Shown here in pieces: positions 27,145 through 36,242 of a DNA stretch of 64,000 nt. The stretch is from assembly GCA_021325375.1 (NCBI GenBank), contig JAJPHG010000041.1, positions 1 to 64,000 of the forward strand. The letters are read 5' to 3'. The notes beneath the pieces were generated by a model that saw only the letters and a program-made list of their open reading frames with translations, made no database searches and was not told where the DNA came from. The stretch's first letter is position 1, and each line of letters starts with the position of its first letter. The translations under genes were made by a program, and so were the position numbers. The DNA is from Alphaproteobacteria bacterium (GTDB lineage Bacteria; Pseudomonadota; Alphaproteobacteria; Micropepsales; Micropepsaceae).

Positions 27145-27176
27145 GTAATGACATTGTCATTACGCCATGCTATATC
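27145..27176 (+). promoter_or_regulatory. Candidate promoter with palindromic operator for the TacAT-type pair
   Basis: A perfect inverted repeat GTAATGACA-T-TGTCATTAC spans 27145-27163. The candidate -35 box ATGACA (27148-27153) is inside the left half and a candidate -10 box TATATC (27171-27176) follows a 17-nt spacer. A dimeric ribbon-helix-helix antitoxin bound here would block RNA polymerase, the usual autoregulation of such pairs. Confidence 0.55.
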
Positions 27177-27193
27177 CGCGGAAAGAGGTGAAA

Positions 27194-27472
27194 ATGACCG
27201 CCGCCCCCCGCCGCGAGACGCTCAACATCCGCATCAAGCCCGCCGAACGCGGCCTGATCGACCGCGCCGCCGAGCTCACCGGAAAATCGCGCACCGACTT
27301 CATTTTGGAAGCCACGCGACGCGCGGCGGAAGACGCCCTGCTCGACCGCACCCTGTTCGCGGTCAGTCCCGCCGCCCATGCGGAGTTCCTGGCGCGCCTC
27401 GATGCGCCACCCAAACCCAATGCGCGGCTCAAGCGCAGCCTGAGCGCGGTTCCGCCATGGAAGCAAAAATAG
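27194..27472 (+). CDS. tacA: TacA-type (DUF1778) ribbon-helix-helix antitoxin
   Basis: 92 residues from ATG 27194 preceded by AAAGAGGTG. RRETLNIRIKPAERGLI followed by RAAELTGKSRTDFILEATRRAAE is the DUF1778 RHH domain. The C-terminal tail (about residues 55-92) would wrap and neutralise the GNAT toxin. The next gene encodes that GNAT protein and starts 1 nt after this stop. A palindromic operator lies 31 nt upstream. Confidence 0.88.
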   Translation: MTAAPRRETLNIRIKPAERGLIDRAAELTGKSRTDFILEATRRAAEDALLDRTLFAVSPAAHAEFLARLDAPPKPNARLKRSLSAVPPWKQK

Positions 27473-27473
27473 C

Positions 27474-27974
27474 GTGGCGATCTCTGCGCCCCAGCCGCTT
27501 GCCGATCATCACCAACTGAGCGCATTCGATTCCGGAATCCCATCTCTCGACGACTGGCTGAAGCGGCGCGCACGCGCCAATCAGGCAAGCGGCGCGTCCC
27601 GGACCTTCGTCGTCTGCGAAGCGGATGAGGTCATGGCCTACTATGCGCTCGCTTCGGGTGCGATCGGCACGGCCAATGCCTCCGGCCGGTTCCGCCGCAA
27701 TATGCCCGAGCCGGTCGCGGTGCTCGCCCGGCTGGCCGTCGATCGCGCCTATCAGGGAAAGGGTGTCGGCCGGGCGCTGTTCCAAGACGGCGCGTTGCGT
27801 GTGTTGAATGCGGCTGACGCCATCGGCATCCGCGGCATGATCGTGCACGCGGTTTGCGAAGAAGCCAAGGCGTTCTACACCAAGCTAGGCTTCGACCCGT
27901 CCCCGCTCGACCCGATGACGCTTATGGTGACGCTGGCGGATATCCGGCTGAGTTTGCGGCCGGCGGAGCAATAG
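27474..27974 (+). CDS. tacT: TacT-type GNAT acetyltransferase toxin
   Basis: 166 residues, GTG start at 27474. The GNAT core shows LARLAVDRAYQGKGVGRALF, where QGKGVG is the acetyl-CoA pyrophosphate loop, and VHAVCEEAKAFYTKLGF near the end, matching TacT-family toxins that acetylate aminoacyl-tRNA and stop translation. Pairing with a DUF1778 antitoxin supports a type II toxin rather than a metabolic acetyltransferase. Its stop abuts the convergent ihfB stop with no spacer. Confidence 0.85.
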   Translation: MAISAPQPLADHHQLSAFDSGIPSLDDWLKRRARANQASGASRTFVVCEADEVMAYYALASGAIGTANASGRFRRNMPEPVAVLARLAVDRAYQGKGVGRALFQDGALRVLNAADAIGIRGMIVHAVCEEAKAFYTKLGFDPSPLDPMTLMVTLADIRLSLRPAEQ

Positions 27975-28268
27975 CTACTCCGCCTTGCCGTTCATGTTGA
28001 GGCGCTCGCGCAGCTCCTTGCCGGTGCGGAAGAACGGGGCGCGTTTCTCGTCGACGGCGACAGGCTCTCCCGTGCGCGGATTGCGCCCGAGACGCGACGG
28101 CCGCGTCTTCACCGAGAACGCGCCGAAGCCGCGCAGCTCGACGCGATGGCCGGCCGCGAGCGCGTCGGTGATCTTGTCGAGCACGGTCGACACGATCCGT
28201 TCCACGTCACGGTGATACAAGTGCGGATAGCGCTCGGTAAGCCGCGCAACCAGTTCCGATTTGATCAT
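27975..28268 (-). CDS. ihfB: Integration host factor beta subunit
   Basis: 97 residues beginning [10 protein letters not shown] at 28268. The DNA-bending arm signature is [21 protein letters not shown], shown in two pieces as GFGAFSVK and GRNPRTG. IHF introduces sharp bends used in transcription (including sigma-54 promoters), replication and recombination. In most alphaproteobacteria ihfB follows rpsA closely; here a 17-kb insert separates them. Confidence 0.93.
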   Translation of the reverse strand: MIKSELVARLTERYPHLYHRDVERIVSTVLDKITDALAAGHRVELRGFGAFSVKTRPSRLGRNPRTGEPVAVDEKRAPFFRTGKELRERLNMNGKAE

Positions 28269-28516
28269 TCCCCTGTGCCCCTGCCGGGACTGCCCTCTTG
28301 TCGCAGACGCATCCCAACACGACTCCGACAGGGTTAACCTGTCAGAGGCCGGACGGCACGTCAACGGGAAGCCACTGAAAGCGCAGGATTTTCCGGCTAT
28401 GTGACACGAATCACGCAAAATGGCGCCGGCCCCCGGCCAAACCTCCCGGATTGGGATGGCGGGCGTCATCTTGGCCTGCTAACAGGCGGGTCCGATAGCC
28501 AAGGGAAGCCGTAAAG

Positions 28517-29080
28517 ATGTCGCACGATCCCGCCCTCGAGGCGCATGAGCACGCCGAGCATGCCGAGCATGCCGCCCACGAAAGCGATCCTTTCGTCACC
28601 CGGGTCGCGATCACCGTGGCCGTGCTGGCGGTGCTGGCCGCGGCGGCCTCCAGCCTGGAGACCGTCGAGGGCGGCCTCGCCATCACCGCGTCGAGCGAGG
28701 CCGTGCTCAAGCAGGACCAGGCGACCGATGCCTGGGGCGAATACGAGGCCGACAGCATCAAGAAGAACCTCTACGGCATGGGGGCACTGGAAGGCGGACC
28801 GCGCGCGGACGACTTCAAGAAGGAATCCAAGTCCGAAGCCGACAAGCAGGCCAAGGTCAAGGCGCGCGCTTTGGACTTCGAGGCCGAGCGCGACAAGCTG
28901 GTCGCGGAAAGCGCCGAGCACGAGCACCGCCATCACAGGCTGACCGTCTCCGCGACGCTGGTCGAGATCGGCATCGCGCTCTCCACCGTCGCCATCATCA
29001 CCAAGCGCCGCCCGTTCTGGGCGGCCGCGTTTCTGCTCGGAGTCGCCGGCGCCGCCATCACCGCATACGCGTTCGTGTAG
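28517..29080 (+). CDS. DUF4337-like membrane protein
   Basis: 187 residues. A His/Glu-rich cytosolic N-terminus (HEHAEHAEHAAHE) is followed by a transmembrane helix (about 29-47), a charged middle with coiled-coil character (KQAKVKARALDFEAERDKL), and two closely spaced C-terminal helices (about 138-155 and 163-185). This layout matches the DUF4337 family of unknown function. The His-rich tail could bind metal, but that is inference. First gene of the accessory insert after ihfB. Confidence 0.65.
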   Translation: MSHDPALEAHEHAEHAEHAAHESDPFVTRVAITVAVLAVLAAAASSLETVEGGLAITASSEAVLKQDQATDAWGEYEADSIKKNLYGMGALEGGPRADDFKKESKSEADKQAKVKARALDFEAERDKLVAESAEHEHRHHRLTVSATLVEIGIALSTVAIITKRRPFWAAAFLLGVAGAAITAYAFV

Positions 29081-29129
29081 AGCAGGTTGGGTCTGCTCTA
29101 CACGAAGCGCCGCCGTTGCCTAGCGCAGG

Positions 29130-31856
29130 TCAGTTGACCTGCGTGTAGGTTGCGGTCGAGCCGATCAGCGCCGAGCTCGTCCCGGTGGTCGTCGCCACCT
29201 GCGAGATCTGCGGCGTCAGGGTTCCGCCGGCGCTGACCACGATCGACCCCTTGAGATGCAGGATGCCGGCCGTGCACGTGACGGCGCCGGTCTGGGTCGT
29301 CTGATTGGTCAAAGTCGCCATGGCGACGAACCCCGTCGTGGCGTCGCACTGGTACTCGATGTGATAGATGATCGAGGTCGCCGTGTTCGTGCCGCCCATG
29401 CGGGCACGGATCCCGCCGGTCGCATCCGCGTTGACGAGGAGCTGGACGTCGAAATTGTAGGTATGGCCGGCGGCGACGTCGGTGATCAGCCCGGCGACCG
29501 ATGTCGGCGTCGTCGTGCCCACGCGGTCGGTCTGCGTGGAGGCGGTGAGCGGCACGGTGAAGGGGATGAACGCCGACCATTTGGCGTCATGGGCCGCGCA
29601 GAACGTCGCCGTCTGCCCCGAGCCCAGCACGACGCCGGTCGATCCGGCGATGCCGTTGATCGTGTCGCTCGTTCCGAGCGCTGCAAAGACCGCCACGATG
29701 TGATTGCCGGAATCGGTGACGGTCTGGCAGGCGCCGGCGGTGGCGGGCGCCAGCGCCACGCTGTCGCCGTCCGCCGCGGCCGAGGCGATGTTCACCACCT
29801 GGCCCGTCAGCGCCACGGCATTGGTCTGTCCGCCGCCCGAATGCGCGGTCACGTTGTTCAGGAACGGCATGACGAAGAAGGGCGCGTTGCTGTTGAGAAG
29901 GTTGTGCGAGCCCTGCGTGTTGGTGAATGCCGTGCCCGATTGATACCAGACGTTGGTGCTCGGCTGGTAGGTGTTGAACAGCACCAGGTTGCGCGTCGCG
30001 TCGGCGACGAAGATGTCGCTCGTGTCGGTGCCGGCCGAGACCGAGGCGACGAGATTGCCGGCCTCGTTGTCGAGCGTCGCCGTCGCGTCCTGCGCGCTGC
30101 CGGTGTCGGGCATGTAGATATAGTTGGCGCCCACCGCCGAGCCGGCGTTCTGGTTGTTCAGGATGACGACGCTCTGGTTCGCGCCGTAATGGATGTTGCC
30201 GCCGTACCAGCTGTTGGTCTTGGACGCGTCCTCGATGTCGAGGCCGATATGGTTGCTGTCGAGATCGGCGGTCTCGTCCTCGGCGGCGCAGCCGGTGAAG
30301 GAATTGTTCGCGGCGCCGTTGATGAGCTGATAGGCGATCTGGTGCGTGTAGACCTCGCAATTGGAGAACTTGAAGTTCGCCGTGCCGTCGATCTTCACCC
30401 CGACGCCGTTGCGGTAGTTCGCGAAAGGCCTGAGCGCGTAGGAGTTGGTCACGCCCGTCACCGAGTAGCTGTTGTCCGCGAAGGTCAGGTTCGCGATCGA
30501 GCCCGAGGCCGTCGCCGCGGCGCTGATCCACACGATGTTCTGCCTGGGCCAGACCGCCACGACCGTGGCGCCGCCCGGGATGCCGGTGCCCGAGACCGCC
30601 TGATCCTTGCGCACATGCGCCAGCGTGCCGATCGCGGTGATCTCGGTCGAGCCGTTCGTGGTCGTGCCGGTGGTCACGGTCGAGGCGAATTGCGAATTGG
30701 TGCAGATGCCGTTCGAATCGTCGATGCGCTGATAGGTGCAAAGGCCCGCCAGGCTCTCGGCGCCGGTGACGGCGTTGCCGCTCGCGGGCCGCCCGATCCA
30801 GACCGTGTTGCCGGTCCGCGGACAATTGTTGGTCGCGTCGACGCAGGCCGAGTAGAGCGTGATCTGATAGTTTCCGCCGTTGTTGGTGACCGACTGGATC
30901 CCCAGGACCTGCAATCCCGCGCTCTGCTCCGCGGTGAGCAGCGAGTAGCAGCCGAAGTTGAGGAACTGGCCCACGACGAGATGGGAGTTCTTCAGATTGT
31001 AGCAATTGGTGGCGTCGACGTTCACGTTCTCGATGTTGACCGTGTCGAAGCCGGTCGCCGTGAAGCCGGTGGTGAATCCCATGATCATGCCGTTGCGGAA
31101 CGTGCAGCCGTCATTGACGCAGGTCACGCCCGTGCCGCCGAAGGCGTTGGTGATGGCCAGAAGTTCCTGATAGCAGCAGGTCGTGCTGGTGGGATTGGCC
31201 GTCCCATAGACGCTGTTGTTCTCCACGTTGCAGCCGTCGATCGTCCCGCCGCTGCTGCTGGTGCTGGTGCTGGTGCTCAGGCTGATCGTCTGACCTGTCG
31301 GGATGAGCAGGAGGTACGGAATGTTGACGTGATCGCCGTTGGGCACGCCGCTGCCGTTGACCGGCAGATCGTTGTGCGCGTTGAGGCAGTGCAGCGTCAT
31401 ATGCGTCGGGATCGAAAGCCCGGTGCTGAAGAGATAGGCGCCGTTGTTGGCGATGGTCACGGTGTTGACGCCCGCGTTGGACGCCGCGATGAACATGTTG
31501 GCCATCGCGGAGGTCTGACTCGTCACGTGATCGCCGAAGATGCCCCATTCTGCGACGTCCCAGCGCGGCTTCTGGCGCTGATAGTGGTTGCCCAACCCGT
31601 CCGTGAAGCAGGTTCCGGCATTCGTCGTGCAGGTGGTGACGAGCGCGAACACGCCGCCGCCGCCGTCGCCGGCCGTGTTGTAGCCCGCGACGCTGATGCC
31701 GGCGGCGCCGCTGGTGCTGGCCATCAGGGCCGCGATGTTGGCAACTTGGTCGACGGCCTGCGCCGCCGCGGGTTGCGCGGCGAAGAGCGACAGAAACCCG
31801 CAGAACAGGGCCGCGGCAATGGACGTGAGCTTGGTCGTCGCGAAAATCTTCTTCAT
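29130..31856 (-). CDS. Large secreted beta-helix (pectin-lyase-fold-like) protein
   Basis: 908 residues from ATG 31856, with a signal peptide ending AAAQA (about 34). The next segment, NTAGDGGGGVFALV, is typical of the N-terminal cap of pectate-lyase-superfamily and tail-spike-like proteins. The body is rich in Thr, Asn, Gly and short beta repeats (TVNIENVNVDATNC, IDGCNVENN, LDIEDASKTNSWYGG), consistent with a right-handed parallel beta-helix, and the C-terminal 170 residues form a separate jelly-roll-like domain (DFDVQLLVNADATGG, ending ATYTQVN). Many Cys pairs occur. No catalytic residues of polysaccharide lyases are identified. Probable secreted glycan-binding or degrading protein; function not proven. 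The frame is open upstream only as a shadow of the sulfotransferase. Confidence 0.65.
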   Translation of the reverse strand: MKKIFATTKLTSIAAALFCGFLSLFAAQPAAAQAVDQVANIAALMASTSGAAGISVAGYNTAGDGGGGVFALVTTCTTNAGTCFTDGLGNHYQRQKPRWDVAEWGIFGDHVTSQTSAMANMFIAASNAGVNTVTIANNGAYLFSTGLSIPTHMTLHCLNAHNDLPVNGSGVPNGDHVNIPYLLLIPTGQTISLSTSTSTSSSGGTIDGCNVENNSVYGTANPTSTTCCYQELLAITNAFGGTGVTCVNDGCTFRNGMIMGFTTGFTATGFDTVNIENVNVDATNCYNLKNSHLVVGQFLNFGCYSLLTAEQSAGLQVLGIQSVTNNGGNYQITLYSACVDATNNCPRTGNTVWIGRPASGNAVTGAESLAGLCTYQRIDDSNGICTNSQFASTVTTGTTTNGSTEITAIGTLAHVRKDQAVSGTGIPGGATVVAVWPRQNIVWISAAATASGSIANLTFADNSYSVTGVTNSYALRPFANYRNGVGVKIDGTANFKFSNCEVYTHQIAYQLINGAANNSFTGCAAEDETADLDSNHIGLDIEDASKTNSWYGGNIHYGANQSVVILNNQNAGSAVGANYIYMPDTGSAQDATATLDNEAGNLVASVSAGTDTSDIFVADATRNLVLFNTYQPSTNVWYQSGTAFTNTQGSHNLLNSNAPFFVMPFLNNVTAHSGGGQTNAVALTGQVVNIASAAADGDSVALAPATAGACQTVTDSGNHIVAVFAALGTSDTINGIAGSTGVVLGSGQTATFCAAHDAKWSAFIPFTVPLTASTQTDRVGTTTPTSVAGLITDVAAGHTYNFDVQLLVNADATGGIRARMGGTNTATSIIYHIEYQCDATTGFVAMATLTNQTTQTGAVTCTAGILHLKGSIVVSAGGTLTPQISQVATTTGTSSALIGSTATYTQVN

Positions 31857-32026
31857 GGTGGTCCTCCCTCGCCGCGAGCGCTGAAGCTCCGCCGGTCGCT
31901 TTTCCACTTTCGATGGAACAATTACTAAGGGCGAGTCCTGATCAGACTCTACCGTTACGAGATATTTCCCGGGCAGCAGCAATTTGAATCGAAGGCGGGC
32001 CGCGCGTCTCGAACCGGGACGGCGAT

Positions 32027-32728
32027 TTAGACGTCCGTCTTGTCGCTCATGTCCAATCCGCGCCGCTCGGGCCACAGCGCGGCGAATTTGCGGTAGAGCA
32101 TGCGCGGCTCGCGCGCGCCGCCGGCGCGCTTGGCATAGGAAAACAGCGCGAAATCGCGCGCATAGAGAAGATTGAGGCGGCCGATCACCGCCTCGCTCAG
32201 CGCGGGCGCGGGGGCGTCGAGCTTGTTCTCGACGGTGAGCGGCGCCGCGACCGCGAACTTCGCGCGCACCTCGTCCCAGGCGGCGGGCAGGTCTTCCACC
32301 TTCCACAGATGCGAGACGGCGCGCGTCGTGCCCTCGTAGAAGAAGCGGTATTGCGGCGCGAAATGGACGAACTTCCAGTCGAAGCGGATGCGTTCCTCGT
32401 CGAGGAGGTCGAAGGCGAGCTCTTCCTGGCTGAGCGCGGCGAAGTCCTTGTTCCAATGCTTCAGATGCACGTACGACGACAGGAACCGCGCATAGGGATC
32501 GCGCACGAAGCCGAAGCTCGAGAACGCGCCGTCGATGGCGAAGGCGGCGCGCGCCTCGCCGATGCGCATATGGGCGAGATCGCGGATCTCGTCGCGCGCG
32601 CAATCGTAGCGCCGCCCCCACATCGCGTCCGCATCCGGGAACTCAGCCGTCAACGCCTTGTGGATCGCGGTGCCCGCGCATTTGGGATTGTGCACGAAGA
32701 GCAGCCTGCGCGCCTTCATCCAGATCAT
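32027..32728 (-). CDS. Sulfotransferase family protein
   Basis: 233 residues from ATG 32728, overlapping the upstream stop as ATGA. The PAPS 5'-phosphosulfate loop is LLFVHNPKCAGTAIH and the 3'-phosphate loop FVRDPYARFLSSY, the two signatures of the Sulfotransfer_2 family that sulfates carbohydrates. It is last in a glf-DUF707-sulfotransferase operon, so its acceptor is probably a surface polysaccharide or glycolipid. No APS kinase or PAPS genes are nearby. Confidence 0.82.
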   Translation of the reverse strand: MIWMKARRLLFVHNPKCAGTAIHKALTAEFPDADAMWGRRYDCARDEIRDLAHMRIGEARAAFAIDGAFSSFGFVRDPYARFLSSYVHLKHWNKDFAALSQEELAFDLLDEERIRFDWKFVHFAPQYRFFYEGTTRAVSHLWKVEDLPAAWDEVRAKFAVAAPLTVENKLDAPAPALSEAVIGRLNLLYARDFALFSYAKRAGGAREPRMLYRKFAALWPERRGLDMSDKTDV

Positions 32729-33540
32729 CGCGGGCCCTCCACCAGCGTCGTGCCGCGCGCAGCGCGCCATTTGCGCCTGAGTCCCGCCCAGGTGAGATGG
32801 CGGTTCAGGCGGAACAGGTTCGTCTCCTCGCGCCCGTCCATGCGCACGCCCTTGAGCGCGTGGCGCGACGTATCGGTGATGCCGTGCGCGTCCATCAGCT
32901 CGCGATACTCGTCATATTGCGATGCGCCTTGCATGTTTCCGGCGCTGTATTGCGCGCCCTTGCCGATGGCGCGCGTGTGCAGCACCGAACAGGCATCGAC
33001 GATGACGAGCCTGTCGCCGTCACGGCGCGCGATGTCGCGCCAGACCATATCGAGGCCCCAGCTCGATTTGTTGAGCTGCCAGGTCGGCAGCACTTTCTTC
33101 AGGAAATCGACGCGGAAGATCGGCGCCATCAGCTCGACGAAATCGACCTCCCGGTATTCGAGCCAGGCGCGGCGCAGGGTGATGTCGTAGGAATAGAAAG
33201 AGAGCGGATCGAGCGCCGGCTGGCCGAGCGCCGCGTCCGTCTCCTCCAGGATGCGCAGCGCGGTGTTCCAGCACGCGGCATCCGCCGCCAGATCGTCGTC
33301 GGGAAAGCCGATGCGGCTGTAGCGGTCGAGGAAGCCGCCATGGCTCTCGAGGCACGCCTTCAGCCCCAGCCATTTCGGTCCCGCCTCGCGCGACAGCGTC
33401 ACGCCTTCGGGCAGCGCGCCGAACGGCTCTTCCCGCGCGCCGAAATAGCTGACGTGCAGATCGAAATCGCGCGCACCCTGCAGCCACCCCGGATGCAGCG
33501 ACTTGTCGCCCGCGCGGACGATGAGGAGATATTTCCTCAT
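32725..33540 (-). CDS. DUF707-like glycosyltransferase-type protein
   Basis: 271 residues, ATG 33540 overlapping the glf stop as ATGA. KYLLIVRAGDKSLHPGWL opens a Rossmann-like domain and YSRIGFPDDDLAAD resembles a DxD donor-binding motif; WGLDMVWRDIA, VIVDACSVLHTRAIG and ASQYDEYRELMDAHGI are typical of DUF707. The family is uncharacterised but lies in glycan loci. Its position between a Galf-forming mutase and a sulfotransferase supports a role as glycosyltransferase; that is inference. Confidence 0.75.
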   Translation of the reverse strand: MRKYLLIVRAGDKSLHPGWLQGARDFDLHVSYFGAREEPFGALPEGVTLSREAGPKWLGLKACLESHGGFLDRYSRIGFPDDDLAADAACWNTALRILEETDAALGQPALDPLSFYSYDITLRRAWLEYREVDFVELMAPIFRVDFLKKVLPTWQLNKSSWGLDMVWRDIARRDGDRLVIVDACSVLHTRAIGKGAQYSAGNMQGASQYDEYRELMDAHGITDTSRHALKGVRMDGREETNLFRLNRHLTWAGLRRKWRAARGTTLVEGPR

Positions 33541-34670
33541 GCGTCCCCCCGCACGAACGGCGCGATCTGCTTCTCGAACAGCGCGAGCGCGCGGGCGCAG
33601 GCCTGGTCCATGTTGTAATAGGCGTAGTCGCCGAGCCGTCCGGCGAACCAGACCTTCCCCTCGAGCGCGCGCGCGGCGTCGAGATAGGGCTGGAGCCTCT
33701 CGGCGTTGCCCGGCGTGGGGATCGGATAGTAGGGCTCGTTCTTTCCGGGCTCGTGGCTCTGCGGATATTCCTCGACGAGCACGGTGCCTGGGGTCTCCTG
33801 TCCCGTGAGATGCTTGAATTCGGTGATCCGCGTATAGGCGTGGTCGTTGGGATAGTTCACCGTGCCGACCGGCTGCGCCTGGCGCTCGTCGCGTGCATAA
33901 AAATGAAAGCGCAGGCTGCGATAGGGCAGCGCGCCGAACCGGTAGCCGAAATACTCGTCGATCGGTCCGGTGAAGATCACGTTCGCGCCCCGCTCGGGCA
34001 GCGAGCGGAAGTCGGTGTCCGTCGCCACCTCGATATTGGGATGCTTCAGGATGCGCGCGAACATCGCGCTGTAGCCGTCCGCGGGCATCGACTGGAAGCT
34101 GTCCTGGAAATAGCGGTCGTCGCGGCTGATGCGCACCGGCACGCGCGCGCTGACGCTCGGGTCGAGCTCCTCGGGGCGCAGCGACCATTGCTTGAGCGTG
34201 TAGTTCTCGAACACCTTGGCATAGATGAAATCGGCGAGCGCCTTGAGCGCGCCGCCGCTCTCGCGCATCTTCAGGATGGGCACGTTCCTGCCCTCGCCAT
34301 ACGTCTCGATCAGGAGCGCCGTGAGCGAAGCGGCCTCACGCGCCGGAAACAGCGCTTGAAGCGAATCCAGGTTGAAGGGGATCGGCACCAGCTTGCCGTC
34401 GATGTGGCCGAGCACGCGGTGCTCGTAAGGCCGCCAGGCGGTGAAGGCCGACAGGTAGCGCCACACCTTCTCGGCGTTGGTGTGGAAGATGTGCGGGCCG
34501 TATTTGTGGACGAGGATGCCGTGCTCGCCCTTGTGATCGAAGGCGTTGCCCGCGATGTGGCTTCGGCGGTCGACGACCAGCACCTTCTTGTCGAGCTGGG
34601 AGGCGATCCGCTCGGCCAGTACCGCGCCGGTGAAGCCCGCGCCGGCGATGATCCAGTCGTGCCTGCTCAA
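33537..34670 (-). CDS. glf: UDP-galactopyranose mutase
   Basis: About 377 residues. The FAD-binding N-terminus DWIIAGAGFTGAVLAERIA and the conserved HKYGPHIFHT (substrate/FAD loop) are clear; FTGPIDEYFGYRFG and YPQSHEPGKNEPYYPI are mutase signatures. It converts UDP-galactopyranose to UDP-galactofuranose for surface polymers. No ATG fits: the TTG at 34670 gives a normal N-terminus, and another TTG at 34730 is possible. First gene of the three-gene surface-glycan operon; unlike most such clusters no Galf transferase of a familiar family is adjacent. Confidence 0.88.
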   Translation of the reverse strand: MSRHDWIIAGAGFTGAVLAERIASQLDKKVLVVDRRSHIAGNAFDHKGEHGILVHKYGPHIFHTNAEKVWRYLSAFTAWRPYEHRVLGHIDGKLVPIPFNLDSLQALFPAREAASLTALLIETYGEGRNVPILKMRESGGALKALADFIYAKVFENYTLKQWSLRPEELDPSVSARVPVRISRDDRYFQDSFQSMPADGYSAMFARILKHPNIEVATDTDFRSLPERGANVIFTGPIDEYFGYRFGALPYRSLRFHFYARDERQAQPVGTVNYPNDHAYTRITEFKHLTGQETPGTVLVEEYPQSHEPGKNEPYYPIPTPGNAERLQPYLDAARALEGKVWFAGRLGDYAYYNMDQACARALALFEKQIAPFVRGDA

Positions 34671-34826
34671 GGAAAGCGAACCGGAGCCCTGTTGCAGCCG
34701 CAAAGAGCCCCGGTTCGGGAAAATAAGCAACCCTCCCTTGCCGCCTTCGCTTTCGCTACGGCGTGCCAGGAGAATCTTCCGGCCACGGCGTAGCCTTTAG
34801 GCGGAGCCGGGAGGGAGGGTCGACTC

Positions 34827-35804
34827 CTAATTCAGCACATAGCGCATCGTCACGCCGACGACATCCTCGTCGCGGTTGCGGGTGAAGGTGTTGTCCGCGG
34901 GCGCGGTCGGGAAGGTGTTGCTCGTGTTTTGGTAGAAATTGTGCTCGTAGCCGATCGAGCCCACCACCGTGTTCGGGATGAAGTGGTAGTTGAGCGCCAC
35001 GTTCAGGTCGGTGTAGTCGCCGCCATGGGCGATATGCAGCAGGCCGTTCGAATCGTCGAACACCTGGGTGCTGTTGGAGAAGGTATGACCGACGCCGGCA
35101 TTCATCGACAGCACCGGGCTGAAGCGCCATTGCGAGGTGAGGCCCAGGCGGTAGTTCCACTGCGAATCGGTGAGCGTGTTGTCGCCGGTGTTCTGGTTCA
35201 GCACCGTGCGCGTGTCGAGCCAGCTGGCGTCGAACAGACCCGCGATCGTGAAGTCGCGCGTCTCATGGCCGAGCGTGAAGCCGAAATCGGCTTCCTGCCC
35301 GCCGCGTCCGACCGTGCCGCTCTCGTCGGCATTCGCGCTTCTGGCCGGGAACGCATCAGGCGAATAGTCGGCACGCAGGTCGAAGCTGAACGGGCCGCCC
35401 GCCGCCTGGTCGACGGCGCGCCAGGTGATGCCGAAATCGGGATCGGTCCAACCGGAGCTGGAGCGCGTCACCAGTCCGGTGGGATCGAGATGGCGGCTCG
35501 TCGCGCGCGTGTCGTAGCCCCAATCCAGGCGCAGCACGAAATCGTCCGTGATGCCGTACTGGAATTGCTGGCCGATGTCGTTCGACGTCACGTGCGAGGT
35601 GCTGGTCTGCGCCCCCGCAGCGTTGAACGTATTGAGCGAGGTCGAGCCCCAATCATAGCTCGTCGCGCCGTAGACCTGCCCCTGCATCGGCAGATAGAGC
35701 GGGTCGGAAATGATACGCGCCGCGTCGGGCGTCGCATCCTGCGCGAAGGCGGAAGTCGACAGGCAGATGACGCTCGCGGCGCCGAGATATTTCGTCCAAC
35801 GCAT
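34827..35804 (-). CDS. Outer-membrane beta-barrel protein
   Basis: 325 residues from ATG 35804, which has GGAGGAG about 9 nt upstream. The signal peptide ends SAFAQ. The body alternates amphipathic strands and Asp/Asn/Gly turns, ending in a strand VVGVTMRYVLN. The pattern resembles MipA/OmpW- or transporter-like barrels of unknown specificity. No plug or ligand domain is seen. It lies beside the glf operon but is separated by about 160 nt and a fragment of a dispersed repeat. Confidence 0.65.
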   Translation of the reverse strand: MRWTKYLGAASVICLSTSAFAQDATPDAARIISDPLYLPMQGQVYGATSYDWGSTSLNTFNAAGAQTSTSHVTSNDIGQQFQYGITDDFVLRLDWGYDTRATSRHLDPTGLVTRSSSGWTDPDFGITWRAVDQAAGGPFSFDLRADYSPDAFPARSANADESGTVGRGGQEADFGFTLGHETRDFTIAGLFDASWLDTRTVLNQNTGDNTLTDSQWNYRLGLTSQWRFSPVLSMNAGVGHTFSNSTQVFDDSNGLLHIAHGGDYTDLNVALNYHFIPNTVVGSIGYEHNFYQNTSNTFPTAPADNTFTRNRDEDVVGVTMRYVLN

Positions 35805-36184
35805 GGGCACGCACTCCTCCTTGATATGAACTCAATCGTGCGCGCGTCACCCCGTGCCCTGACGATGCGCCACCAGGTCATGGGATAAACGCGGCCCGCG
35901 CCCAATCCGTTGCGGCGTCAGCCTTATCTTTAAGTAATGCGCGGGCCACGAAGATGAATGCAGGATGAACGGTTAGTCTGTGTACGGATTATACCTCGCG
36001 CTCGCGAACGCCGTTCGCTCAATCCGTCATGGCTCTTGCTGTCATGGCTCTTGGGGGCTCGGGTCGGCATGTGCTGGTATGACGCGCCCGCGCGCAAAGC
36101 CGCTTGACGGAGCGCGCGCGGCGCAAACCGCCGCCTCGATTTCCGGGATTTCCGCGGGTTCCCGAAAACGCCACAAATCCGTTC
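35805..36184. other. Intergenic region without a convincing gene
   Basis: About 430 nt separate the outer-membrane protein gene from the GloVer array. It contains a short tandem duplication TCATGGCTCTTG (near 36030 and 36045) and AT-richer patches but no credible coding frame. It likely holds the divergent promoters for the barrel gene and the array. Confidence 0.45.
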
Positions 36185-36213
36185 TTGACGCGGCGCCCCG
36201 ATCAAGGGATTAC
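36185..36213 (+). promoter_or_regulatory. Candidate sigma-70 promoter of the GloVer array
   Basis: TTGACG at 36185-36190 (5 of 6 to consensus), a 17-nt spacer and GATTAC at 36208-36213 (3 of 6). Predicted start is about 25 nt ahead of the first array gene. The -10 box is weak, so this is tentative. Confidence 0.3.
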
Positions 36214-36242
36214 CTTGGGCAGCAACGAAGAAGGTCATGGAA

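Noticed and set aside
29130-32621. Extended N-terminus of the beta-helix protein across the sulfotransferase gene
   Set aside because: The extension is Arg/Ala-rich shadow sequence; a clean signal peptide starts at 31856.
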